Shown: one piece after another, positions 31,462-45,009 of the stretch
Numbering within the stretch: the stretch's first letter is position 1
Layout of the letters: each line of letters begins with the position of its first letter
Assembly (NCBI RefSeq): GCF_040412425.1
Contig: NC_089744.1
Coordinates: 33,565,743 to 33,629,742, forward strand
DNA from: Macrobrachium rosenbergii
Lineage: Eukaryota > Arthropoda > Malacostraca > Decapoda > Palaemonidae
Length of the DNA stretch: 64,000 nt
Direction of reading: 5' to 3'
Made by a program: the position numbers and the translations under genes
The notes under the pieces: generated by a model
What the model was told of the DNA's origin: nothing
Databases searched by the model: none
The model's input: the letters and a program-made list of their open reading frames with translations, nothing else

Positions 31462-33800
31462 ATAGCTGGAAAACAAGTCATATTTTATTGGTTAAAGTCT
31501 TAAACAAAAGTTGGTCAAAAGATGCCTCTATCTTTCCTTTCTTTCAGGTTCCATATTCTTGAGGATAGTAAAAATACATGAAGGGATCATGTAAAAAGGA
31601 AATATTTTTATATTTGAGTAGTAATACAAAGTTTGAACTTCAGTAGCAATTTGTTACTGGTAAAATATTGTTAATCTTTGACTTGAGTAGAGATCCACTC
31701 TTCATCAGGGAACTTTAGCTTCCACATCAGCATGGTTTATTCTGCAGTTGGATATTGTACAATAGATAGATTTTCATTTGACTTTAAATGATCAGAATCC
31801 ATGACAAAAGAGAGAGAGAGAAAGTTTGTGTTTGTATGTGTGTGTGTGTATGTGTATTGTCAACATTGCATAGGTTTTCGAAGGAATCCCAAATGATAGT
31901 AAAGTATAATATTTATATGAAAATAGTCATTAATTTGGGTAATTGGTATTGTCACAATGGGTAACAGAAAATGTAAATGAAAATAGATTTTATGCCATTC
32001 TTATTGTTATCTTGAAATTATACAGAAATTTGTCATTTTCACTGACTAGAAACCCTTAGCTTTGAAATCCATTTGTTCAACAGATTAATCTTTTGTTCCA
32101 CAAATTATGGAAAACTAGTACAGCATAAATGTTGAAAGCTGTAGGGTCGCTACACATGTAGGAATTAAATGAAATACAGATGCTGATTGACTAGTCAGTA
32201 CAACTTGATCATATATACCCATTCTTATTAGTGATTTGCTAATGTATCTGTAAAACTCGTCATCTACGGTAATGTCAGGTAATGTAGAATAATGCATCTG
32301 AAAATGAAAATGAGTATACCAAATGCAGGATTGTGGTGTTCTTCATTTCATAAAAAATGCCGCATTGAAGTATAATATTGTCCTGTTTTTAAATTGGTCA
32401 CACTTGTCTGACTCATGGATATTTAATAAATAACCTACATGACTCAATCTCTGAATGTAGAGAATGCATATCAACACTTGCAATCAAACATATCTTGATT
32501 GACTAACCAACTTTCATTCAACAGCATGCATTAAGTATCAGAAATAAATCTTTTAAGAAAATTTTGTCAGAATCCTTAACATTTTTATTTTATCCAAGTG
32601 CAGTAATATATTTTTAAAAATTTAACTTTATTTAATTAGAAGATATAAATAATTTTTAATAATGATATAAACATTTTGAAGTTTCCTGTTTGCCTCTGTT
32701 TTTAGGGAAAGCTCTCGACAAAATTCTTACATAGCACAAGTGATTCATATAGAAGAAGTTTGTTTCAGGATTTGACTTACATAGGTCATTTTTTGTTTCA
32801 TAATATATCGTGGAATTTATTATTCAGAATGAATTGTACAGAACTTGTTTTCTGTTTTTATCTTGAAAGTTCAAAATGAAATGTACAGAATTTGTTCTGT
32901 TTTTATTGTAAAAGAGTTTGAATGGGGTGTATTGCATTGTCAGTGCTTGAACATATCTTTCTGATGGTTTTGACAAGTACTGTAGTAGCACAAGTGGTAG
33001 GTTAAGTATAAATATCTTTGCTGGATTTTTTGTGTTGAAATCATTGGTTTATATAGTAATCAATATAGGTCAGATGATAAGTTTACTGCTGAATTATTGA
33101 TGAATGTACAGCCTCTTATTTTATTTATGCTATACTGTCTGGAACAGTTTATTATTAGTCAAGAAAAAAAGTCTTCATTAGAAATCTTCCTCTTTTGCAA
33201 GTAAATTCAGTCTCTTTATCCTTCTTTATTAGATAAGGTTAGTTTATTTTATAGTGGACTTAATATAATCAAGATATGAGGATAGCACGTTAGTTATCTT
33301 CAGTGTATATCTAAGTGAGAAGAAGCCTGACTTTCTGCCATCTTTAAAAATGCTGTATTTTGTTTCTTGGGAAAGTTGTGTGATGTTGCCATTTTCTGTT
33401 CAGTACATTTTCATGATTCAGAATGGCTATATGTTTTTGTGGAATCCAGTGGTGGTTTTGAGGCTTTGCACTTCTTGTTTAATTGTGAAAGATACACTTT
33501 GGCATTAACTTGTTCTACTTATTACTGATATTTTCATTTTTTTTCTTTTCTTGTTGGTTGGTCTTGCTTATGTATACAGTACCATTTGGTTCATGGAAAT
33601 CTTGAAAGTATTTTCTAACCCATCCTATATCCCTGAAAGCAACATTATTGGTTATAAATTGACACTCTTTCTTGGGAAGGAATTTCAGTTTTGGTTAATA
33701 ATGAGCCATCACTCTCTCTCTTGTACTTTGTTAAGTACACAGACATACAGGAGACATGAGTATTAGTACCTGAGTGAAGTATATAAGGCAAAGGTGTTCA
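31462..33800 (+). other. 3' flank/UTR of the kinase gene
   Basis: AT-rich, no coding potential. The first AATAAA after the stop is at 32425-32430, another at 32543-32548; these are candidate polyadenylation signals giving a ~1 kb 3' UTR. There is a short GA/GT-rich tract at 31809-31860. No other feature supported. Confidence 0.4.
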
Positions 33801-36800
33801 TGTAATTAACTAAAGCAGACTGAGTTGATACAGCACAGTGCTGCACAGGGGCAGGAGCTCAAATTGGACTATTACCCCCTACTGGTCATAAGGACATATA
33901 TTGGAGATGCAGCATCATAATGCTCAGAGATGTGAATGGTACAGGAATCAAAACCCAACACATGAACACCAGTCAGGTCATCACAGCACAAAATTGAGGG
34001 TATGATATTGACATGGCAAGATTTTGAGTGTAATATGAAGAGCACAGTATCAGGACTTTGATACAGGAACTGGAGTGTAGTTGTTTGGTACAGCTCACTA
34101 AGGCAAATATGCTGTTCCATGATACATTGTAACAGGGACATAGTAGCCTGAGATACAAAAGTTCAATCAGTGGTGCATAGTTAACATCATGTGTAGTCTA
34201 AACACGCTTATTTAAGGTAGTTAACATCAAATGTGGTCTAAATATACTTATTTAGGGTAAGTAGCACATAGACTCAGGGAGCAATAGGATTGTGACACCT
34301 CTAGTAAGATCTCAGTGTGCTAAAGACATCAAATTCCTTCAGTAACAGTCTGCTCAGAAAGGAAGGAATGATATATCAAAGGCTAAGGCATGTTGGCCAG
34401 TAAACATAGAGTTTACGGATACATATTGCTAGTTGCTTGATTTGCATTCTCCTTAACTTGGATGGAGCAGCCTGGCTTATTGGTCAGATTTAAGCCCCAT
34501 TTCAGAGATTAACATGTTTTGGAACACTCATTGCAAGTTTCAAATTCCTCAAATATTTTAGTAGTTAACTACTGTCACTCGGAATAGGCTTTTATATATT
34601 GCATCCACACCTGTTGCACATAAAACCAGTACCTGAGACTATTAAGGCTGAAGAATCTGAAAATATACCTGAATGGGAAGAAATGGCTGGCAGTGTTATT
34701 GGTATGGAAGCTGACTTCATCTTGGAAGAGACTTTAAGAAAGAGACTATAACCCACATGCACCATCTCCTTTTGTTATTTATCTGAAATTTTCTCTAGTT
34801 CCTCTGATAGCTCTATCTTGATGTCACTAGCTGATTTATCTTGAAATATGGACTAATTTCACGAGTAGGCTAAGCATTGTTCAAAGTGGTACTGGACTAT
34901 ACAGTAACCAATGTTCTTTTGACCAGTTTACATGTACATTACTTGTTAATTCTGGGAACAAACTTCCACTATAGATGCCACATAAAAATGTTGTCCTCTA
35001 AACTAGCCATGAAACTTTCACACAGCTTACCAACTTTGTGGTTTAAAACTAATGTAAAGAGAGTTTGAATGGTTTCAGGGTTATGTAACCTGTCAGACAT
35101 CACTAAAAAACTCACTAAATCCTAACTTAAGTATATAAAATAAGTAATTATAATAGCACTTGGTACAACATGTTATTTAAAAACTAAATCAAGGAAGTTA
35201 TTTAGAAAAATAAATAGCCTATAAACTATACAGTATTCAGAATCTTAAACAGATAGCTGTTTAAGAAAAGATTAACATAAGGTGTAATGATTAGAAAATG
35301 ATGAAATAGTATTCTGGTGACCATAGATAAGGAAAAAATCAGGGAGCAGAATTCATAAGTGTGCTTGGTAAGACCGACTTAGGAAGTGACTTCTGTTTTT
35401 CTTCTGCTCGTTTTGGTTTCTGGAAGCTGTTGGTGACAGGATTAAGCTTCTCTGAAATAATAGGTTTGTGGAAAACAGCTTCATTTCAGCAACAAATGTT
35501 GGTCTTTTGCTGGCAAATAATAAAAACAGTCAAAGAATGCACAAGCTCCATTATAAAGAGAGATGAATCAATAGTAGACAACATCAACAGCACTTGATTA
35601 TAGCCCCCTTCCCCTTACAGGAAGGCAACTTGAACACAAGTTGAAGCCTGTCCTCTAGGGTTAAGTGCAGGTAACTCCTGTCTTTGAGTAAAAGTAAAAT
35701 ATATGCTGATGCCAAATGATGAGGCCGGCTTGCTGGAAGAGGAGGGCACTCTTCTTAACTGTGGCACAAAATAATGGCTAAAATGTGCCATTTGGAATAA
35801 TTTAATCACACTCTACAAGTGATTAGTAGTGTGCACATGACTACAGGTCAGTAAGATCATAGTAAAAAATTTATTACCTGTCCTGAAATACAGAGGAGTT
35901 GAGTTACTTCATGTAAGACAGGTGAGGCCCAAGAGTGGCATGTATTGCCTGTCACTTGTTACAAGTACTACGTTGCTTGGTACCTCATCATTTTCAGTAA
36001 TAATAAAGAGACCAGATAGTATGCAGATTTCGACACATTAGTCATGTAGGGCAGACACATGTGAAGATATTGTCAGTGATTAGAACAGTGAGCTTGAAGA
36101 GTGGACAGTGATGCCTACAACATCAGTCAGAGCTAAAGAAATAAATGAGGAAAGTCCACATTTAATGACCACTGATGAATCAGGGCCCAAAGTTTGGCTG
36201 GCAGCTGTACAAGTTGATGATGCATGTGTCACCATTTGGATAGAAGTGAGAATGGATGTAGCCATGTATGTGCCCACTTTAAACAGAAGAGACATGGTCA
36301 GACATGAAAGAAGCCAGTTGTACACTGCTAAGCTATGCTGCTTCCACAGAAAGCATTAGAGACACAGCCAAACATCATAGGAGATGTGTCAAGTCAGTCA
36401 CATAAAAGTTCAAAAAAATGACCAGACGCTCCAGGAGTTTGTCACACGAGACTTCAAACATGGCTCACCTGACTGAAAGTTAGTAAGTGTGACTTAATGC
36501 TATATCACTTATGAGCAGACATAAAGAGGAATCCTTGTCTGACCTCAGTGGTAGTTGTCTCACTCCTATGATTCAAAGATGAATTGTTTACAGGACTCTA
36601 AGGAGGACACTTGATGGTCATCACAGGTGATTACCATGAGTGTCTAGGGAGAGAGGCCAGGCTCATAACAAAATATGCTTAACTGTGCATCAGTCATTTG
36701 AGCAACTAAGCCAGAACTCCGTCTAATGACACACCACTGTCAGCATGTTGCAAAAGAGGACTTGCAGCAGATGAGCAAGGAGTGGAGGTACCATTTGAGA

Positions 36801-38470
36801 TATATGTGCCAGAAAGTGTGTCATTGCTATTGCCACAGGCATGAACTAGAGATGAATCCTTTGAACATCTGGACATGTGAAGATATGTTAACCAGCCTAT
36901 CAGGAAAACAGAGGAATTAAATCATATAGTATGTCTTCCAGAGGCTCAAACAACCTTCATTATATCAACATTCAGAAAGTAAGAAAGGAAACCACCAGAT
37001 CACATCTCTAAGATGTTCAACAGCTGCTTCAAAAGCATAGGTAATCTGCAAGGGAAGACCTCAGTGAAGGTGACTTGAGATGTCATACCAGAGGGCTGGC
37101 CATAACACGTGTTACTATGAAACATGCTGATGTCATATGTTATTGTGAAAAGGCATCAGTCTTCAAGTAAACATGCTATCATATGCAAGCTAGGCTAGAA
37201 TAACTAAATCTTAGATAACAAGCAGTTGACTTCATCATTCTAAACATCAGTTACGGAAAGGATGATGAAAACATTTAATATTACATTGCAGCATATAAAA
37301 AAGGCCATTTGAAACCATAATGTTAGAGATGTCAAAACACATATGAATGTACCAATGTAAAAGTATAATAAAAGTTATTTAACAAAGACATGCTAGAAGT
37401 TAAGGCCAATACTCACTTTATAATAATAATAATAATGATTATGGATATTGAGCATCAAACTTTCAGTAACACCTAAGTCTAGTGAATCCCACATAAAAAG
37501 GAAATGACTGAATGATACTCGATCCAAAAAATGCTGGGAAGAAAATGCTGAAAATGACAAAACTACATAAGAGAAGTGACACAGGTCATTGAGCTTGGTA
37601 CAAAACACTGACACTTACCAAAATTGTAAGAAGTACATCAACTATAGCATCACAGGTCACCTTTATCATTTACCAGGAGGAAATAGAGTAACATATAATG
37701 AGATATAATTAACAAAATTATTAGGAAATGCCTATTCCAAGAGAATAAATCAGTATTGATGAACAAATATTATACAAAGAAAACAGTTGTCCTCACAAAG
37801 GCTGGCTTGGCACAAACAGAATACTTATAAATCTTTCAGCTGGTGAATGAAAATACACACTAGTAATCAAGGAATTAAGAGCATTTGGCACAAACATTAA
37901 TATGGGATAAATTCAGTCCAGCTGGCAATATGAAACAAACATAAACAATTATGGAGCAGAGAATTTAAACTGAACAATACCAGGAGTAGACTGTAAGATG
38001 TTGCCTGCTTGACAGGCACACTGGGAATAACTTATTGTTACTACTGCAAGTATCACCACTCAGAGGGATACCAGTTAGATGAAGGCAATATACGTGAAGG
38101 CATGTATATTGATTAGGAGCTGCTGACCACAAGAAGGTTATTTTAAACAAATTAAATGTATTCACTACATTTTAGAAACATGTAATAGAAAGGAAATTAC
38201 AGGGATTGAGGAAGTACAAAAAAGTGTTAAAGAAAAAGAAAAGTTGTAAGAAGGGTGTAATAATTTGTTGCAGAATACTACATATCAGACATCACATATT
38301 AAATAAAAAGTAGTCAAGGAAATAAATACATGCAAATCTGGGGTACTAAACCATCCTGTCACAGGTATTCACCAAACCATGTTAATTTTTTCCATAAAGA
38401 GTAACTGGGAAAAATATACTAAAAACAGAAATTATGAAATTTACTTGAAATAATTATTGTCCCAGAAGTA
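33801..38470. other. Intergenic, no gene recognised
   Basis: Only short, unrelated open stretches. Composition at 35600-37100 (less AT-rich, many CA/GA words) differs from its flanks and may be an old, unrecognisable repeat. Contains the small tandem duplication at 34178-34257. Confidence 0.4.
34178..34257. repeat. Two-copy tandem duplication, 40 bp unit
   Basis: 'tagttaacatcatgtgtagt' and 'tagttaacatcaaatgtggt' begin 40 bp apart and continue in parallel ('ctaaacacgcttatttaagg' / 'ctaaatatacttatttaggg'). Confidence 0.85.
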
Positions 38471-38477
38471 TAACATG

Positions 38478-38597
38478 TTAATTGTTCCTACACAAATACA
38501 AACCATCAGTCTTTACATAGGAACTACCTTCAGCGCAAGCTGGAGCATGCTATTCTACACAACAAGGTTGTTCGGTAGTTGCACTACCAACCCCAGA
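38478..38597. repeat. DIRS-F left inverted terminal repeat
   Basis: 'attgttcctacacaaataca' to 'ggttgttcggtagttgcact'. Inverted match at 42214-42350; tip also inverted in the ICR at 42013-42055. Confidence 0.85.
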
Positions 38598-41410
38598 ATC
38601 ATCTACAAAGCCTAAACCTTGCTTTTGTCCGAGTGTGGGAGAGCGATGTTGCAATTGCTTTCTCTCACCCTTTGAAGTAGACCCACACACCTTTTGCACC
38701 AAATGCCGCAAGCACCTGTGTTCAATGACTAACACTTGTCCCGAGGTTGTGACTGGTCCCCAGAGCAGTGGTTGAGGTTCGCTGGAAAGAGGAAACCCAA
38801 GAAAGCTGCTCGTCCCTCTTCGGGGGAGTATTCTCCTCCGAGGACGCCAGGTAGCTCCTTGTCTCTTCCTATGCGATTCTGTTTGGCTGCTTCTTCATCT
38901 AGGGGAGAAATCACTCTTCCACATTTCTCTGGTGCTTCGACAAGATCTTTCAAGATCTTAGGAACCTCTGGCCATCCCTAGGTCTTCCAGGGGAACCATC
39001 GGTGCAGGGCTTGATTGCACATAGTAGTGCCTCCAACCAGCCCAACCGTCTCTACAGCGTCAGTAACTGGGACTAAGGTGTCAGGTACAGGATCTAAGGC
39101 CGCCATGACAACTGTCATGGCTCCGTTGGTTATTCATCCGGTCCCATCAACATCGACATGCCCTCCAATGTGTCCTGACATTAAGGATCTTCTGGCGAAT
39201 TAATGAAGAGATACAAATGTGAGAAACCCCATTCCCCTTCGACGTCACCAGTATCTTCACCTGCTTTCGCCTCTTCCCCTTCTTCTGAGGTTCCCATTAG
39301 GCGGACAGACCCAAGAGGTAGAAGGCAATGGCTCTAGACCGCAAGAAGACCTCTTCTTCTTCTGAGGGTCCTGTTAGGCGGACAGACCCAAAGAAGGAAG
39401 GGCGGTGGCTCTAGACCATGAAAAAGCCTGTAGGCCCTCTCACAATGTGTCGTCTTCTATGGAAGAAGCACGAAGATCTCTCTACAACTCTCCCCCGTCC
39501 CAGGACATGGAACCCGCATCTCAGGTGTTCCCGGACATCCGAGGTGTGGAGTACAACCCGGACCTGCGTCTTGGATGTCTCGGGACATCCGAGGCACAGA
39601 ATGTGCCTATCCCGTCTCAGGACAGGGGACCCGCGTCTTGGGTGGCCCCAGACTTATGAGGCACAGAAGCAGTGCGCCCTGGGATTAGCCACAATGCCAC
39701 TGACACCCAGGGCACCGATACCAGACACCAGAAGACATCTCTAATGCTTAGTAAAGATCCTTTTTCTGTACAGAGCTCCAAAGTCCCGACCTGGAGGCTC
39801 ATTCCCATCACAGTAGCAAAGTTGTCTGGGGCACACTCCTGTGCCCTGGTCGATCCACACACACAGGTCTCCTCAACTGTGCCCCCAGAAGTTCTTACCC
39901 CTGGGCTCCAATGGACCAGCTCTGCTACGATAAGCTTTCATGGTCCCCGGACCAAGACGCAGCTTACAGAGAGAGAGAGAGGAGGGTTGGTGTGCAATGT
40001 GCAGACGTCACCCCCACCCCTGAGTCGCCAACCCAGGACGTGGCTTCCATGAGCTGCACCTTGGATGTTCGGGGGATTGGGGCCCGAGTCAGCGATGCCA
40101 ACCTTAGGGTTTGCACACCAGACCGACCGACAGAGGTCTCAGCCTCAAAGAAAACTCGTGCATGTCGTTGGGACAGACCATGCTTTTGCCCAGTGGGGTG
40201 CAATCATTCTCCCAGGGGCAGTTCCTGCTCACATTTGCGTGAGCAAATCTACTCTCCTTGGGATAGCTCCTCTGCACTTTTGCAAGGATGTGCATGTTCT
40301 CCCAGGGACAACCCTCATTGACCTTCGTGTGATGGGAGTTCTCCCAGAGTGTACATCAATTGTCATCATGGGTTTAGAATCATTCACGTCCTCTCCTGCT
40401 GAGGCTGAGGCCTCCAGCAGGTCAACAAAGGGTACTAGGTCCCTCTCACCTGTTCCTTCAACCTCCTGGGGCTATACTGGGAACTGTGGAATGCTCAGGA
40501 GTCGGGTTGGCAATCGGCATTTGGCCTCCCATCACAGTCCTTCATACGCCTCTGATGAGGGTCTCTCACCTGGAGAGAGAGCAACTTGGGGGACCATGAA
40601 TTGGAAGGGCCAGAAGGTCCTCTCCCCAAGGACACGGATACCCCTGAGCTGCAGAGCTCCTACATTAAGGTTGTTAAACTGATCTGTCAGTACAACAATG
40701 TCAGGGACGAGACCTTGGCTGATGAGGGAATTGTTCTTTCGGGTCTCAAAGCCCTGGTCAGGTCCGTGGGGAATCTTTACTATCAGTAGAGCTGCCATGG
40801 TCAAAGTTTGCAGAATCATTCCTGGGTCAGGTGAATTCTCTCATCTCTGGAAGGGAGAACTCACTTTGAGCCACTCTCATTTAAGCTGCCTCCTCCACTA
40901 CTTCCTCATCAGAAGAAATTTTACAAGCCATCAGAGAGGTCAATCCTGACTGCACAGATTGACCTGGACGTACAGTAGTTCATCTCGGTCCAGTTCTGTC
41001 ATTAGAGCAACTCTGTGAAGAAAACATCTCCCTCTCACATCAGGAGCCAGCGGCCTTGGAAACAACTGTTGTGGCAGCGTTTCAAGCAGTCTCTTGGATT
41101 GACCATTGTTCTACAACAGTTGCCAAGGTTATCACCTCCTCTTCGTCACTCCCCAACAAGGAAATCGATAACCTATGGGCAAATTTGATACTTAAGAGGC
41201 AAGATGAAGCCCTCTGCTGAGTTTTGAAGTTTGTAAGTCCCGAATCGGTCTTAACCTTGATGAACGGACCTTTGCTGGGTTCCACTTCTCTCTTTGACAG
41301 AGAGCAAGTGGACGCCATAGTGGATCATCGAAGGGTGGATGACAACGACCGCCTCGTCCACTGTGCAGTGGCAAAGACTTCTGGGTCAACGGACACCTCT
41401 GCAGCCTGAC
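38567..41410 (+). pseudogene. DIRS-F gag-like gene (frameshifted)
   Basis: Cys-rich start 'CNCFLSPFEVDPHTFCTKCR' (~38648) and 'CDWSPEQWLRFAGKRKPKK' (38748) in a shifted frame match the zinc-binding and basic N-terminal part of DIRS gag. A long Pro/Ser/Thr-rich variable middle with several overlapping frames follows (39400-40560). Conserved C-terminal blocks are 'TPELQSSYIKVVKLICQYNN' (40640-40700), 'ALETTVVAAFQAVSWIDH' (41053), 'LWANLILKRQDEALC' (41175) and 'VDDNDRLVHCAVAKT' (41335-41379). Many breaks; no full-length frame. Confidence 0.7.
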
Positions 41411-42008
41411 TCAAGTCAGGCTGGCCCTTCCTCTGCAGGTCATAGGAAAGCACAAAATCTAAGGCCCCTTGCAAGAATACCCAGCCAGGGAGAGGAGGTA
41501 GGGTGAAGAAGAAGGGGGAGGATGCTAGGGGTGGCTTTCCCCTCCACACGCTGCCAATGGTTGGGGGTTCCCTCCTTTCTCCTCCTTGTATATTCCTCTC
41601 ACGGCAGGCAGAGGATGGGTTTCCAGACCATCATATGCTGGACGGACACAGATGCAGGTGAGTGATCAGCTTTTCTATTTTTTCATTGTTATGATTTAAT
41701 AGAAGTATATCCTGTCCTCTCTCTAGCAAGGGGAGAGAGGGATGGACAATAAAACTAACTCGTTGCTTATATTTAGCTTTATTGTCTCCGACACAATGTT
41801 CTTCTGAACCTTTTTTGGAGTAATGCTGCTTTCACACCCACTACTTTGAAAAGCCCAGAAGTCTGACAGTCGAGCACACTTTTGTTCCCCTGATCAGAGG
41901 CATGGGACTGATTCCTCTGCTCAACTTTACATGTCAAGGAAAAAGTCCTAGGTGAGGCGAACCTCCAGTTGGTTAGGAAGTCTACTTAGATCCTCCCACC
42001 AATCAGTA
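41411..42008. other. DIRS-F 3' non-coding region
   Basis: No frame. 'cctctctctagcaaggggag' near 41715 is a local near-palindrome. Contains the presumed deletion junction near 41640-41660. Confidence 0.5.
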
Positions 42009-42109
42009 AGTCTTCCTATGTAAAGACCAATGGTATGTGTTCGTTTAGGAACAAATGACAGATTTTAAAAGTAATTTGTATTTTTCCTAACATACAAACC
42101 TGAGGTATT
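42009..42109. repeat. DIRS-F internal complementary region
   Basis: 'ttcctatgtaaagaccaatg' to 'gtttaggaacaaatga' is the inverted left tip; 'gattttaaaagtaatttgta' to 'catacaaacctgaggt' is the inverted right tip (42299-42350). Confidence 0.88.
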
Positions 42110-42213
42110 TACATAAAATGCCCACCTCTAGCCACCCCTCATTCTGTTACCTGGGCTATAAGGCAAGTGGTTACGTGACTTAGTGAAGGGAGGTGATGGG
42201 CACCCCTCGCCTC

Positions 42214-42354
42214 TCCCACCGGTAGTGCAACTACCGAACAGCCTTGTTGTGTAGAATAGCCTGCTCCAGCTTCTGCTTAAGGTAATTCCTATGCAAAGAC
42301 CTCAGGTTTGTATGTTAGGAAAAATACAAGTTACTTTTAAAATTTGTCATTTTG
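42214..42354. repeat. DIRS-F right inverted terminal repeat
   Basis: 'ccaccggtagtgcaactacc' to 'ggtttgtatgttaggaaaaa' and the extension 'caagttacttttaaaatttg'. Inverse of 38478-38590 with scattered differences. Confidence 0.87.
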
Positions 42355-42991
42355 TAAGGGATATCCTTCTTGTTGGTTTTTCTTTGCAGTAGTTGTAGCA
42401 TAATGAGACTGCTAATTACATTTTTCATATCTTGAATAGGAGACTCCCTCAAGTGATGATTTCTCACAATAGTAGAAAAATTATACTGTTGATGACTTCT
42501 TGGGTAACAGTGCACCATTCTAGGCAGTGTATCATAGATAAAATAAGGGTTTTTTATTTAGAAAAAATGAAAATGTTTGTATACTGTATAGCAATTAGTA
42601 ATTGTGAATAACATTTTTTTATTATACACCATATGTCTAATTATATGACATATGGAAAAACTAGGGCATGAACGTGGGGAAAATCCCTTTTAAAACTTAA
42701 ATTTTGGTGTTTTACAGAAAAGCTTCAGTTAGGTTTTTCTTGCACATTAAAGCAATACCAATTTTATGTAAGCTTTTTCCAATATACAGAAAAGAGTATT
42801 GGAATTTACTGTTAAATATGACCCCTGGTAAACACAGAAGGATTAAAAAACTTTGAGGAATTCAAACCATGAGTTTAAAAGAGAACTTAAATATATCCTA
42901 ATTTGTTGTAAGGCTTTTTTGTATTATTATTTGGAAGACATTAATTTGTTTGCTAACAGTATTGATAATATATGGTATACTGTATGCAATT

Positions 42992-43081
<90 letters not shown>
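42992..43081. repeat. (CT)45 microsatellite
   Basis: Uninterrupted CT dinucleotide run of about 90 bp. Reads as GA on the other strand. Confidence 0.98.
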
Positions 43082-43085
<4 letters not shown>

Positions 43086-44940
43086 TGGGCCACAAAATAG
43101 TAGGAGAAATTGGTTCAGCTTAGGATGGGAGTGCATAAGCAGGTTTTAAAATGTATAATGTACCATTGAGGGAAGATGAAAAACTGGAAATGCATGCTAA
43201 TCCCAAGGATAAGACTTAAAGGTCCTGATTCATATGGAAGAGAAGAAAATACAGGAGATATTATAGATGGGTACTTTGGAGATAGATTAGCAGTGAGAAG
43301 GAATAGCAAACATGACATAAAGCACTCTATATCAGTGAGTATATAAGGTTAGGTTGAGGAAAAGTTGCATATTTTAAATATGAAACCAGATATTCAGTTG
43401 TATGGAAATGATTTGAAAAACCTTGCCTACCTCTTAAATTACAGAACAAATAACTGCAACTTCAAATACTAGTAAGGCTGTAGTAATGTGGGAAATGAGC
43501 AAGAAGAGAAGAGGGAGGACTATACTGCTTTTCTTATATAGTATGCTATAATGTATATCTCTTACAGGAAAAATTGAAAAAGAATGAGTATGTGCACATG
43601 CAAAAAAAATGAATGTGAGTATGAAAGCTCTTACTGTGGTAAAGCAGCATTATAAGGATTAAGCAGCCCATACACAATAAAAAGAAATGAACATCTATTT
43701 GCATTGAGCAGGGAAACTCATTTCTTGTCTGGGATGTGATGATAATGTATGACTATAATGATACAAACTTTGTAATAGAAAATTTGTGAGGATAATGTAA
43801 TGCCTATAATGATACAGACTAGTTATTAGGAAATAATAAAAAGATACAGAAAAATTCTTGATACTGTTTATGATATACTGAGAGATTTAGAACATTAATT
43901 ATGTAGTTCAAAGAAGTGCATAGGTTTTGATAATGTAATGTGGGAATAATCTTATAAACGTTAAAAGTACTAGAAAGGAGTAGTAGTGTAAGGTCAGATG
44001 ATAAAACTTGATTTTAGCTGTAATACCAATTCCAGGAAATTGTTTTTGTTATTAAGCAACCAAAGGGTTCTGTGTATCATTTCCTGTAAAATGGTTTATA
44101 TTTCATTAGTATCAGGACAAAGAAGTAAAAGTATTGAATTCTATATTGTTACCGCTAAAGTACTTGACAACAATGATGACTTGAATTCCAGAGAATGAAG
44201 GGAGTATGAATGATGGTAGTTTTTAATTTGATTATTAGAAATTCTATCTAAATTTGTATTAGTCATCATTCACTGGGAAAAATGCCCAAGCTAGGTAATG
44301 ACACCTGAAGGCAGGCAAGGTAGGATACAACACCTTAGAGAGTATTTGGTTAGGATCAGTAGGTTAACATGCAGTCTTCCAGAAGCTAGTACTTGAAAAA
44401 TGCCTGTAGTTCTGCCACTCACGGAGGAGGAGAGCTATACAATGCACACCTAACAATGGTTTGTTACTTTACTTAAGGTTGTAAGTTTGTTAACTTCCAG
44501 AAAATGTCATTTTCTATTAAAATTTCCATTACTATGCAGAAATAAGCATTGTTATGCACTTTCTGTTTTTGAAATTGGTAACTAACCAAGTAAGGTTACT
44601 GTATATCTAAGGATTACTAGTCAGTGTTCTTAAATACATCATGTTAATTAAAGAAAATACATTTACAGAATGATAGTCTATATATTAGATGTCAAATGAA
44701 ATCACTGTATTATTTAATGTGTAGTTCATTCAGATGAAAATATTTAAAACAAATATGCCTTACATGTACTGCATTTGAGAAGAATTAGACTGTTTTTCAA
44801 GTATCATTCCGGATCATCACAGATTAGCAGAAGTAAAGTTTGAAGTAGAAGTAGATTTTTTTGTAACTGCATAATTTATCAAATAAGGAAGTCACAAAGT
44901 GGGCAAAATACAGTAGTCTTTGCCATAACCAGACTGTGAA

Positions 44941-44944
<4 letters not shown>

Positions 44945-45007
<63 letters not shown>
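44945..45007. repeat. (TC)31 microsatellite
   Basis: Uninterrupted TC dinucleotide run of about 63 bp, 1.9 kb from a longer one of the same type. Confidence 0.98.

Positions 45008-45009
<2 letters not shown>

Larger units (their letters stand above)
38478..42354 (+). mobile_element. DIRS-F: internally deleted (non-autonomous) DIRS element with intact ends
   Basis: Left ITR 38478-38597 and right ITR 42214-42354 are inverted copies (shared 'gcaactaccgaacaaccttg' / 'gcaactaccgaacagccttg'). An ICR at 42009-42109 joins the inverted tips. The body holds only a gag-like region (38567-41410); RT, the rest of RNase H and YR are absent. About 3.9 kb against ~7 kb for a full element. A possible remnant of the RNase H Asp block ('WTDTDAG') occurs at ~41637-41657, right before the non-coding 3' part, marking the likely deletion site. 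Its movement would need enzymes from another copy. Confidence 0.88.

Noticed and set aside
36000..37000. Compositionally distinct intergenic stretch with many short frames
   Set aside because: No motif of a known family on either strand; may be an ancient repeat, but nothing can be named.
42853..43149. Open frame with long Ser-Leu run (and Glu-Arg run on the other strand)
   Set aside because: Pure translation of the (CT)n microsatellite; the same applies to the frame over 44945-45007.
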